Below, piece after piece: positions 1-6,259 of a DNA stretch of 6,494 nucleotides (within the stretch, counting starts at the first letter, position 1; the number at the start of each line of letters is the position of its first letter). The notes under the pieces were generated by a model, which did not search any database, was not told the DNA's origin, and saw only the letters and a list, made by a program, of their open reading frames with translations. The DNA is from Nitrospirota bacterium (lineage in GTDB: Bacteria; Nitrospirota; Thermodesulfovibrionia; Thermodesulfovibrionales; JdFR-85). The translations under genes and the position numbers were made by a program. Location of the stretch: contig QIJG01000145.1 in the NCBI GenBank assembly GCA_003232715.1, positions 1 through 6,494 of the forward strand, read 5' to 3'.

Positions 1-941
1 GTGGCAATAACAGTAATCCTGACCTCATCCGTCATGTCGGAGTCTATTACTGCACCAAAGATGATATTTACATCCTCATGCGCAGAATCGTGAATCAGGC
101 CGGTTGCGTCCTGAACTGCACTCAGAGCGAGTTCTATGCCGCCGGTAATATTTACAAGGATGCCTCTTGCTCCCTCTACCGAGGAGTCCTCAAGCAGGGG
201 ATTCGATATCGCCTTCTTTGCCGCTTCAACAGCCCCGGCCTCACCATTACCTGATCCAATGCCGATAACCGCCCTGCCCGAGTCCTCTATAACTGTCTTC
301 ACATCTGCAAAATCGAGATTAATCAGTCCCGGAGTCAGGATAAGGTCCGAAATACCCTGCACAGCCTGCCTCAGGACATTGTTTGCCACTGTAAAGGACT
401 TTAGCAGGGGAGTCCCCTTATCCACCACCAGTGATATCCTGTCGTTTGGAATCACTATGATTGTATCCACATGCTGCCTTAGCTCCTTTATCCCATCTTC
501 TGCATTCATGAGCCTCTTCTTCCCTTCATAAAAGAAAGGCTTTGTGATTACCGCCACTGTGAGTGCCCCGAGTTCCTTGGCAATAGAGGCAACCACGGAA
601 GAGGCGCCGGTTCCTGTCCCCCCTCCCATTCCGGCAGTGATGAAGACCATGTCTGAGCCCTGAAGTCTCTCAGCAATTGCGTCGTAATCATGAAGCGCGG
701 CCTGACGTCCGATATCAGGGTTTGAACCTGCACCAAGCCCCCTTGTCAGGTCCGCACCAATCTGTATCTTTTGAGGGGCCAGTGACGTCTCAAGCACCTG
801 GAGGTCTGTATTAATTGCGATAAAATCAATACCTTTAAGGTTGGCTGCAATCATGTTATTTACTGCATTTCCGCCGGCCCCCCCTACTCCGATTACCCTG
901 ATCTTTGCCGTCTGCTCCCTCAGCTCTTCAATCTCAAACAT
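1..941 (-). CDS. ftsZ: Cell division protein FtsZ (tubulin-like GTPase), C-terminus beyond window
   Basis: FtsZ polymerises with GTP at midcell into the Z ring that recruits the division machinery. I translated the minus strand from the ATG at 941 and it stays open to the window edge, giving 313 codons. The N-terminal nucleotide-binding loop GVGGAGGNAVN lies at residues 18-28. The tubulin signature GGGTGTG is at 106-112, the same numbering as E. coli. The T7 synergy loop NLDFADV is at 208-214 with catalytic Asp210 and Asp213. The polymerisation domain is intact, with no frameshift. The variable linker and the conserved C-terminal tail that binds FtsA lie outside the window. The start is fixed by AGGAGG five bases upstream and by the typical MFE... 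N-terminus. It follows ftsA after 47 bp. Recognition is certain; only the C-terminus is unseen. Confidence 0.97.
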   Translation of the reverse strand, partial: MFEIEELREQTAKIRVIGVGGAGGNAVNNMIAANLKGIDFIAINTDLQVLETSLAPQKIQIGADLTRGLGAGSNPDIGRQAALHDYDAIAERLQGSDMVFITAGMGGGTGTGASSVVASIAKELGALTVAVITKPFFYEGKKRLMNAEDGIKELRQHVDTIIVIPNDRISLVVDKGTPLLKSFTVANNVLRQAVQGISDLILTPGLINLDFADVKTVIEDSGRAVIGIGSGNGEAGAVEAAKKAISNPLLEDSSVEGARGILVNITGGIELALSAVQDATGLIHDSAHEDVNIIFGAVIDSDMTDEVRITVIA

Positions 942-946
942 AAAAA

Positions 947-952
947 CCTCCT
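947..952 (-). promoter_or_regulatory. Strong ribosome binding site of ftsZ
   Basis: On the minus strand AAAGGAGG is followed by five T residues and then the ftsZ ATG. The core AGGAGG is a full match to the anti-Shine-Dalgarno consensus and is the strongest such site in the window. This fits the high FtsZ level relative to FtsA and FtsQ seen in most bacteria (known for the family). It also decides the start at 941. Confidence 0.8.
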
Positions 953-972
953 TTCATTAAATGAATATATCA

Positions 973-1000
973 ATAATATCCTCTGCTATCACCTTCTCAA
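973..1000 (-). promoter_or_regulatory. Candidate sigma70-type promoter for ftsZ, overlapping the ftsA 3' end
   Basis: Reading the minus strand, TTGAGA (1000-995) matches the -35 consensus at 5 of 6 positions. TATTAT (978-973) matches the -10 consensus at 5 of 6, with a 16-base spacer. The -35 box lies in the last codons of ftsA and the -10 box in the AT-rich gap. Transcription would start near position 965, leaving a short leader with the ftsZ ribosome binding site. Separate ftsZ promoters inside or just after ftsA are known in other bacteria. Here this is a sequence match only, and AT-rich stretches give such matches by chance. Confidence 0.3.
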
Positions 1001-2206
1001 AAAACCCCTCACCCATCCCTTCATCTTCTTCAGGATATTACCAAAGAGGTCCCCGTAATTAATCGGGGGCAGTTCTGTCTCTGAACCATAAACCAAAAGC
1101 CCCACCCCTGTGGAATACATCGGATCAGAGACAATATTTTTAACGCCCCCTACATTTACAGGCATCCCCACCCTTATCGGCAGTCCCAGTATTGCCTCCG
1201 CCATCCTGTCAAGGCCTGAAAGCTGTGAACCACCTCCGGTCAGAACAATCCCGTAGGAGACCTCATCATATGCCCCTGCCTTCTTAAGTTCATTCTTCAC
1301 AAGATCTATTACCTCTTCACACCTTGGCTGAATTATCTCTGTGATATAACTCCTTGGTATGGTTTTTTCATCCCTTCCGGCAACCATTATCCTTACGCTC
1401 TTCTCTTTATCATCATGCACTGCCATTGCCATGCCGTAGAGCTTCTTGACCCTCTCCGCCTCCTGAACAGGAAGCCTCAGACCTATGGCAAGGTCATTTG
1501 TAAAATGATTTCCGCCCACTGCAATAACAGAGGTGTGGGAGAGGACACCGTTCCTGTAAAAGGCGATATCCGTTGTCCCGCCCCCGATATCCACAAGCAC
1601 TACGCCTTGGCTCTTTTCGTCATCCGTCAGCGTTGACAGCGCTGAGGCCAGGGGTTCAAGGACTATATCAATGACCTGCAACCCCGCCTTCTCACAGCAC
1701 CTTATGAGGTTCTGTACTGCTGAGACGGAACCGGTCACAATCTGCACCCTTACCTCGAGCCTGACACCGGACATACCCACAGGGTTCATTATCCCGTCCT
1801 GACCGTCAACCACGTACTCCACAGGTAAGACATGAAGCACTTCCCTGTCGAGCGGCACATATACCGCCTTTGCAGCTTCAAGCGCCCTGTCAACATCTCC
1901 CCTGGTTACCTCCCTGCTCCTTATACCAACAGCCCCGTAACTCTCAAAACTCTTTATGTGACCGCCTGCTATCCCGACACAAACGGAATTAATCTCAACT
2001 CCTGCAGCCCTCTCCGCATCCTTCACGGCATTAATGATTGACTCAACCGTTGTCTCAATATTTACAACCATACCCTTCCTCAACCCTTTTGAAGGTGAAG
2101 CGCCAAGGGCAAGAATATTCATCTTCCCCTCAACAGCCTGACCAACGATGGCACAAATCTTTGTTGTGCCAACATCAAGTCCGGCTACGATTGGTCCCTT
2201 CTCCAT
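989..2206 (-). CDS. ftsA: Cell division protein FtsA (actin-like membrane anchor of the Z ring)
   Basis: FtsA is an actin-fold ATP-binding protein that tethers FtsZ filaments to the inner membrane and recruits later division proteins. The 405-residue product has near-standard length. Visible ATPase elements are the phosphate-1 motif GLDVGTTK at 9-16, phosphate-2 motif DIGGGTTD at 206-213, and adenosine motif TGGGS at 323-327. The FtsA-specific 1C (SHS2) subdomain lies at about 85-165, replacing actin subdomain 1B. The C-terminus, residues 387-405, has Leu, Ile, Met, Trp, Val and Phe interleaved with Lys and Arg. This is the expected amphipathic membrane-targeting helix. The ATG at 2206 directly follows the ftsQ TAG stop, and GAGGAG sits seven bases upstream inside ftsQ, so the two genes are probably translationally coupled. 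No odd residues seen; MreB and DnaK relatives are excluded by the 1C domain and context. Confidence 0.97.
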   Translation of the reverse strand: MEKGPIVAGLDVGTTKICAIVGQAVEGKMNILALGASPSKGLRKGMVVNIETTVESIINAVKDAERAAGVEINSVCVGIAGGHIKSFESYGAVGIRSREVTRGDVDRALEAAKAVYVPLDREVLHVLPVEYVVDGQDGIMNPVGMSGVRLEVRVQIVTGSVSAVQNLIRCCEKAGLQVIDIVLEPLASALSTLTDDEKSQGVVLVDIGGGTTDIAFYRNGVLSHTSVIAVGGNHFTNDLAIGLRLPVQEAERVKKLYGMAMAVHDDKEKSVRIMVAGRDEKTIPRSYITEIIQPRCEEVIDLVKNELKKAGAYDEVSYGIVLTGGGSQLSGLDRMAEAILGLPIRVGMPVNVGGVKNIVSDPMYSTGVGLLVYGSETELPPINYGDLFGNILKKMKGWVRGFLRR

Positions 2207-2980
2207 CTACCCTCTCCTCTTTGCCGCTCTCACTATCACCCTCCTGGAAAACCTGAGGTCCACGTAACCGGCAGTCATGCCTCTTCTGACAATCTCATTT
2301 TCCAACTGTACAAACCTTGACAGCTTCTTACGATAATTCCCCTTGCCGATCTTAATTGTCAGGTCTCCGACCTTCAAGGCCATCTCTTCCGGCGTCTTTG
2401 CGATGATCTCTACCTCCTCGTCAGAGAAAAAGCCCTCCTCCCTGACGATGCCGGCAACTTTCAGCGCCTCTTTAAGGAGGGATTTTTTTGTGAAATCCAT
2501 TTTTATCACCGGCAGAAAGGCAATAGTCTGATTCAGTTCTTCAAGGATCTCCCCCCTTCTGCTTACAATGTACAGATGCCCTTTCCTCTTCAGGAGGGCA
2601 AGGGGTTCCGCCTCCTTTACTTTCAATATCAGCGTATGGGGAAGCTCCTTCCTGATAACCACGTCCCTGATCCAGGGTGATTTAAGCACCCGCTCACTCA
2701 GTTCACTGCTGCTGATTCTCAGCATACTCTCTCCCTGTCCGAGCTTCATCAGGGAGATGATCTCCTTATCAGAGAGGTGTTTGTTCCCCGTGACTTCTAT
2801 CCTGTTGATCCGCATGATGTCTGCCGTCTTTCCATACAGATAAACCCCTGCCAGTCCAACAACTCCGGTCAGGACAATGAAGAAGACGGACTTTAAAAAC
2901 AGGGGATGCAAAAAGATCCTTAAAAGGGGTTTCCTCTCCTTCTTTACCCTGTTACTCTTTTGCTTAAGCCCCCGGCTCAT
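2207..2980 (-). CDS. ftsQ: Cell division protein FtsQ/DivIB (bitopic, POTRA domain)
   Basis: FtsQ is a single-pass inner membrane protein that links FtsA-side early division proteins to FtsB, FtsL and the FtsW-FtsI synthase in the periplasm. The 257-residue product has a basic cytoplasmic N-terminus (1-30, rich in Lys and Arg). One hydrophobic membrane segment follows at about 31-49. The POTRA domain covers about 57-124, starting INRIEVTGNKHLS and containing the SPWIRDVVIRKELP strand-turn typical of the family. The FtsQ beta domain runs at about 125-250 and ends with YVDLRFSRRVIVR, the usual C-terminal signature. The ATG overlaps the ddl stop (ATGA), with GAGGAG four bases upstream. Sequence conservation in this family is low, but topology, the end motif and the position between ddl and ftsA make the call secure. 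Confidence 0.95.
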   Translation of the reverse strand: MSRGLKQKSNRVKKERKPLLRIFLHPLFLKSVFFIVLTGVVGLAGVYLYGKTADIMRINRIEVTGNKHLSDKEIISLMKLGQGESMLRISSSELSERVLKSPWIRDVVIRKELPHTLILKVKEAEPLALLKRKGHLYIVSRRGEILEELNQTIAFLPVIKMDFTKKSLLKEALKVAGIVREEGFFSDEEVEIIAKTPEEMALKVGDLTIKIGKGNYRKKLSRFVQLENEIVRRGMTAGYVDLRFSRRVIVRAAKRRG

Positions 2981-3282
2981 TTTTCTCCTCTTCTGTTCAG
3001 GGCATCCATAATGATTGCCTCTATGAGTAAGGTAAAATCATACCCGGCAAGCGCTGCAATCTTCGGCAGGAGCGATGTCTCCGTCATTCCCGGGATGGTA
3101 TTGACTTCAAGCAGACAGGGCAAATCCGTCCCATCCACTATCAGGTCAACCCTCGTAGCACCCTTACACCCCAGGGCCTTATGCGCCCTGAATGCAATAT
3201 CCTCTACCCTTTTCAGGGTCTCTTCGTCTATCTCCGGAGGGAGTATATATTCAGTCAGGCGTATACTTTGAATCGTAATCAT
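2977..3282 (-). CDS. ddl: D-alanine--D-alanine ligase, C-terminal fragment (101 codons if from ATG 3282)
   Basis: This frame carries the C-terminal part of the ATP-grasp domain. RVDLIVDG is at 44-51, and LLEVNTIPGMTETSLLP at 57-73 is the family signature. Arg44, Asp46, Glu59, Asn61 and Gly65 match E. coli Arg255, Asp257, Glu270, Asn272 and Gly276, that is, the phosphate-contacting Arg and the Mg ligands. True homology begins at about TEYILPPEI (from codon 10); the residues before it are the shifted-frame reading of the YDYDSKY segment. The frame is open only back to 3300, and the sole ATG is at 3282 with no good ribosome binding site upstream. Independent expression is therefore doubtful. It overlaps the N-terminal fragment by 32 bp and the ftsQ start by 4 bp. 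Confidence 0.7.
   Translation of the reverse strand: MITIQSIRLTEYILPPEIDEETLKRVEDIAFRAHKALGCKGATRVDLIVDGTDLPCLLEVNTIPGMTETSLLPKIAALAGYDFTLLIEAIIMDALNRRGEK
3251..3258 (-). repeat. Tandem tetranucleotide CTGACTGA at the ddl frame break
   Basis: Two copies of CTGA occur exactly where the ddl reading frame is lost, and the second copy supplies the premature TGA. Removing one copy restores an open frame reading YTPEYILPP across the junction. Such repeats favour slippage of polymerase, which would explain a real indel. The alternative, suggested by the family's usual spacing, is loss of about five bases here. Confidence 0.6.
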
Positions 3283-3922
3283 AAAAGCTTCTACCAGGCC
3301 TCACCTCAACCCCGCCAAGCACGCTCTCTCCAAGAACTCCTGCGTGAACCTCCCTCCCCTCAATAAAACTCTCCACAACCACCCTGCTGCCGTAAGCAAG
3401 GGCCTCTTTTATGGCCTCTTTCAGTTCCTCGTGCGTATTTATGATATTCACCCCTACACTCGATCCCTCCCGTGAAGGCTTGACAACCCAGGGAGCAGGA
3501 AACGGAGGCGAAATATTGATATCTTCTTCTGCCTCACTACTCCTATACCCTGACCCTACAATTATATAAGGGGGCACATTAAGGCCGTGATGCTGAAATA
3601 TCTTTTTTGATGCCTCCTTGTCCATTGCAAGTGCTGATGCCAGGACTCCCGAGCCCGTATATGGCATACCCATAACCTCAAGCATTCCCTGAACGGAACC
3701 GTCCTCTCCCCAGCCACCATGAAGCGCAAGAAAGGCAATCTCTATCCCTTCCTTTCCCAGTGTTTCACACAGGGTTTCAGAGGCATCTATAAAGACCGCA
3801 TCATAGCCCCTGCCCTTCAGGGCATCAAAGACGGCGTTACCGCTCTTCAGTGAAACCTCCCTCTCGGCAGATACACCGCCGGCAATCACGCCAATACGTT
3901 TTTCCGTAATCAGTTCTTTCAT
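3251..3922 (-). CDS. ddl: D-alanine--D-alanine ligase, N-terminal fragment (223 codons)
   Basis: This frame holds the N-terminal substrate domain and the central ATP-grasp lid domain. Visible motifs: GGVSAEREVS at 15-24, with Glu20 matching catalytic Glu15 of E. coli DdlB. LHGGWGEDGSVQG is at 67-79 and YTGSGVLASALAMDK at 88-102. KPSREGSSVGV at 148-158 carries the Ser matching E. coli Ser150. ESFIEGRE is at 184-191 and FYDYDSKY at 213-220, with Lys219 and Tyr220 matching omega-loop Lys215 and Tyr216. The frame then ends TPD-stop. It lacks all magnesium-binding residues, so alone it cannot be an active ligase. The ATG at 3922 overlaps the murB TGA (ATGA). AGGAG directly touches the start codon, which suggests coupling to murB translation rather than independent initiation. 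Confidence 0.85.
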   Translation of the reverse strand: MKELITEKRIGVIAGGVSAEREVSLKSGNAVFDALKGRGYDAVFIDASETLCETLGKEGIEIAFLALHGGWGEDGSVQGMLEVMGMPYTGSGVLASALAMDKEASKKIFQHHGLNVPPYIIVGSGYRSSEAEEDINISPPFPAPWVVKPSREGSSVGVNIINTHEELKEAIKEALAYGSRVVVESFIEGREVHAGVLGESVLGGVEVRPGRSFYDYDSKYTPD

Positions 3923-4851
3923 CTCCTGCCGATAATCCCTATCTCCGGCTCAAGGACAATACCAAACTTCTTCCTTACCCCATCTACTACGGCATCCATG
4001 AGGGCCAGAAAATCTCCGGCCGTGCCCTGCCCCTTATTTATAAAAAAGTTTGCATGCAGAGTGCTTACCTCAATATCCCCAACTCTCATCCCCTTAAACC
4101 CGGCCTCATCAATCAGTCTTGCTGCAGACTCAGCCGGGGGATTCTTAAAGACACAACCCGCCGACCGCTCTCCAATGGGCTGTGTCTTTTTCTTCATCTG
4201 TAAGAATTCATTCATCCTCTCCTGAAGGGTACCTTTGTCATCCCTCTTCAACAGGATATGAACTCCGAGGATCATCGTATCCGGAGAAAGCCCGCCGGAG
4301 CGATACGTCGCATTTATATCCTCCCTCTCCAGCACCACAATACTGCCTTCCCTCAAAACAGTAACCCTCTGCACTACATCCATAATCTCACAGCCATAGG
4401 CCCCGGCATTACCAAAAACCGCCCCCCCTACCGTCCCCGGAATTCCAACAAGCCCTTCAAGCCCTGAAAGCCCGCCTTCTCTGCAAAATGATACGAGCCT
4501 CTGCAGAGAAAGACCTGACTGAGCAAAAACCCGGACATCCTCACCGCTATCCTCCCCCCTATCCCCAACTCTCTCCAGACTCTGAAAGGCCTTCATGTTT
4601 ATAACCACATCATCCACCCCGTCATCCGTCACCAGGAGGTTCGTTCCACCGCCTATCAGGACATACCCGAGGCCAGCTGCTGCAAGCGCCTCAATAAGTC
4701 CCCTGAGGCTTAAGGGGTCTGAGGGGATGAAGATATAATCAGCCTTGCCGCCTATCCTCAGAGATGTATAGTCTCTGAGCATTACATCAGTCAGAACATC
4801 TCCATTAAACCCTTCGCTTAATCTCTCTTTTAAACTGTAATCCGAAACCAT
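3919..4851 (-). CDS. murB: UDP-N-acetylenolpyruvoylglucosamine reductase MurB (type II)
   Basis: MurB is the FAD enzyme that reduces UDP-GlcNAc-enolpyruvate with NADPH to UDP-MurNAc in the cytoplasm. The 310-residue product has type II length. The FAD-binding motif GGGTNLLV is at 67-74, and GIPGTVGGAVFGNAGAYG at 136-153 is the flavin-contacting signature. YRSG at 183-186 corresponds to the conserved YRxS element. SAGCVFKNP at 230-238 is the proton donor segment. Here Cys233 replaces the more common Ser (E. coli Ser229). The C-terminal EPE at 301-303 supplies the last catalytic Glu (E. coli Glu325). The start at 4851 has GAGGG seven bases upstream. It follows murC after 40 bp and shares an ATGA overlap with ddl. 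E. coli has murB outside the dcw cluster; its placement here is common in other phyla. Confidence 0.96.
   Translation of the reverse strand: MVSDYSLKERLSEGFNGDVLTDVMLRDYTSLRIGGKADYIFIPSDPLSLRGLIEALAAAGLGYVLIGGGTNLLVTDDGVDDVVINMKAFQSLERVGDRGEDSGEDVRVFAQSGLSLQRLVSFCREGGLSGLEGLVGIPGTVGGAVFGNAGAYGCEIMDVVQRVTVLREGSIVVLEREDINATYRSGGLSPDTMILGVHILLKRDDKGTLQERMNEFLQMKKKTQPIGERSAGCVFKNPPAESAARLIDEAGFKGMRVGDIEVSTLHANFFINKGQGTAGDFLALMDAVVDGVRKKFGIVLEPEIGIIGRR
3923..3927 (-). promoter_or_regulatory. AGGAG with no spacer before the ddl ATG
   Basis: On the minus strand GGCAGGAG runs straight into the ddl ATGA, leaving no spacer, whereas 5-9 bases is usual. No ATG, GTG or TTG lies at normal distance downstream in frame; only a CTG at codon 4 does. 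The site may serve mainly to hold ribosomes finishing murB so that they restart at the overlapping ATG. Confidence 0.4.
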
Positions 4852-4891
4852 TGGGTTTCCCTCTTCAATTAATCTGTTAACTGCTTCCTCA
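4852..4891 (-). other. murC-murB intergenic gap with the murB ribosome binding site
   Basis: This 40-bp gap contains GAAGAGGG about seven bases before the murB ATG. I see no terminator hairpin with a U-tract and no convincing promoter, so murC and murB are probably on one transcript. Confidence 0.5.
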
Positions 4892-6259
4892 TTACTGCCT
4901 GCTGCTACTTAATATCTCCTCTCCCACCTTCCATACATCCCCGGCGCCAAGGGTGAGGAGCAGGTCTCCATCTTTCAATTCTTCACCAATGTCCGCCACC
5001 ATATCATCCCTTTCCCTTATGTACCTGACATCCCTTACACGGCTCTTCAGTTCCCTGTACAGGAGTTCTGAACTTACACCATTAATCGGCTTTTCACCCG
5101 CGGGATATATGTCCAGAAGATAGAGCACATCCACCCCCTCAAATGAATCAATGAACTCCTGCATCAGCTCTTTTGTCCTTGAATACCTGTGCGGCTGGAA
5201 CACAACGACAAACCTCCCGTTTACCGCCCGGCAGACCGAACCAAGTGTAGCCCTGATCTCGGTAGGATGATGACCATAATCATCATATACCTTTGCACCT
5301 GAAAACTCTCCCTTAAACTCAAACCTTCTCTGAATCCCTGAGAAACAGGCAAGGGTCTCTCTCACTATATCCACATTAATCCTCAACTCCGAGGCAACAC
5401 AGATTGCACTCAGGGCATTAAGTACATTATGTACACCAACAAGGGGTATCCTGAATTCTCCAAGCTCAACCCCCCTGTCAACCACCCTGAAGCTCATGCC
5501 AAGGCCCTCTGCACCAACGTTATAGGCCCTCATGTCTGCCTCGGGAGAAAAACCAAAGGTAATATATTTTCTTTGAAGCTCACCCATAATCCTCCTCAGA
5601 TAGGCGTTCTCCATGGAGAGTATCGATATGCCATAGAAGGGGACCTTGTCAAGGAACTCCCTGAAGGCATTGCAGAGAACCTCCATGCTCCTGAAATAAT
5701 CCATGTGCTCCCTGTCTATATTTGTAGCCAGGGCTATGGTCGGAGACAGTTTAAGAAAAGAACCGTCACTCTCGTCTGCCTCTGCAATAAGAAAGTCACC
5801 CCGTCCCAGTCTTGCATTTGAGCCTGTGGCCTTAAGCCGTCCTCCGATAACTACAGTGGGGTCAAGACCTGCCCCGGAGACAATTGCAGAGATCAAAGAG
5901 GTGGTGGTGGTCTTTCCATGTGCCCCTGCAACGAGGATACTGTATTTAAGACGTCCTAATTCTGCAAGCATCTCCGCCCTTGGTATTACGGGTATGGATT
6001 TCAGACGTGCCTCCAGAACCTCTATGTTGTCGTCCCTGACAGCAGAGGAGATTACTACAACATGTGCACTGTCAACATTGTCCGGCCTGTGTCCTATATA
6101 TACCTTAATTCCCATCTCTCTGAGCCTTATCGTGTTATCAGACTCCCTGACGTCGGACCCGGTAACCTCATAGCCAAGGTTTCGAAGTACCTCTGCAATG
6201 CCGCTCATCCCAATCCCGCCGATTCCTACAAAATGTATCACTCTGAACTGTTCAAACAT
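4892..6259 (-). CDS. murC: UDP-N-acetylmuramate--L-alanine ligase MurC
   Basis: MurC is the cytoplasmic ATP-dependent ligase that adds L-Ala to UDP-MurNAc, the first step of stem peptide assembly. The 455-residue product is near family length. The N-terminal Rossmann-like domain has GIGGIGMSG at 12-20. The central ATPase domain has the P-loop GAHGKTTTTS at 112-121, EADESDGSF at 160-168 and TNIDREHMDYF at 179-189, followed by GVHNVLNALSA from 275. The C-terminal domain has the MurC hallmark DDYGHHPTEI at 326-335, FQPHRYSRT at 354-362 and GAGD at 438-441. The HHPTE motif separates it from MurD, MurE and MurF; it is not fused to Ddl as in some chlamydiae. The ATG at 6259 lies inside the murG 3' end (22-bp overlap), with AAGGAG nine bases upstream. 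No anomalies seen. Confidence 0.97.
   Translation of the reverse strand: MFEQFRVIHFVGIGGIGMSGIAEVLRNLGYEVTGSDVRESDNTIRLREMGIKVYIGHRPDNVDSAHVVVISSAVRDDNIEVLEARLKSIPVIPRAEMLAELGRLKYSILVAGAHGKTTTTSLISAIVSGAGLDPTVVIGGRLKATGSNARLGRGDFLIAEADESDGSFLKLSPTIALATNIDREHMDYFRSMEVLCNAFREFLDKVPFYGISILSMENAYLRRIMGELQRKYITFGFSPEADMRAYNVGAEGLGMSFRVVDRGVELGEFRIPLVGVHNVLNALSAICVASELRINVDIVRETLACFSGIQRRFEFKGEFSGAKVYDDYGHHPTEIRATLGSVCRAVNGRFVVVFQPHRYSRTKELMQEFIDSFEGVDVLYLLDIYPAGEKPINGVSSELLYRELKSRVRDVRYIRERDDMVADIGEELKDGDLLLTLGAGDVWKVGEEILSSSRQ

Larger units (their letters stand above)
2977..3922 (-). pseudogene. ddl: D-alanine--D-alanine ligase gene interrupted by a frameshift
   Basis: The locus encodes all parts of an ATP-grasp D-Ala-D-Ala ligase, which makes the dipeptide used by MurF, but in two frames. 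The span is 946 bp, one base more than a multiple of three. Residues 1-220 end at the family motif FYDYDSKY, and reading then stops at TGA (3253-3251). The rest of the family sequence, beginning near TEYILPPEI, lies in the frame shifted by +1. The break sits at a tandem repeat CTGACTGA (minus strand, 3258-3251). It could be a true inactivating mutation, a sequencing or assembly error, or rarely recoding. With one +1 shift at the TGA, the product would be 314 residues, close to E. coli DdlB (306). Neighbouring genes are intact, so general decay of the operon is not suggested. Confidence 0.75.

Noticed and set aside
136..531. Plus-strand ORF of 131 codons
   Set aside because: Antisense shadow of ftsZ. 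The minus strand here encodes conserved FtsZ sequence, including the T7 loop, and the plus-strand protein resembles no family I know.
548..736. Minus-strand 62-codon ORF
   Set aside because: Out-of-frame shadow inside ftsZ, opposite the GGGTGTG region; the real frame is continuous through it.
953..965. Palindrome TTCATT-A-AATGAA next to the ftsZ ribosome binding site
   Set aside because: Six-base arms with a one-base centre cannot form a full RNA hairpin, and AT-rich gaps often give such palindromes. An operator is possible but nothing else supports it.
2977..3282. An independent small gene between ddl and ftsQ
   Set aside because: Its residues from about 10 onward are the conserved C-terminal ATP-grasp part of Ddl, so it is a displaced fragment rather than a new gene.
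4852..4891. Terminator or promoter in the murC-murB gap
   Set aside because: No GC-rich hairpin followed by a U-tract and no paired -35/-10 boxes with good spacing; only a ribosome binding site is supported.
5703..6173. Plus-strand ORF of 156 codons, the longest antisense ORF
   Set aside because: Wholly antisense to the conserved MurC ATPase domain. Low-complexity Ser/Ala/Thr-rich translation is typical of the reverse of a coding strand.
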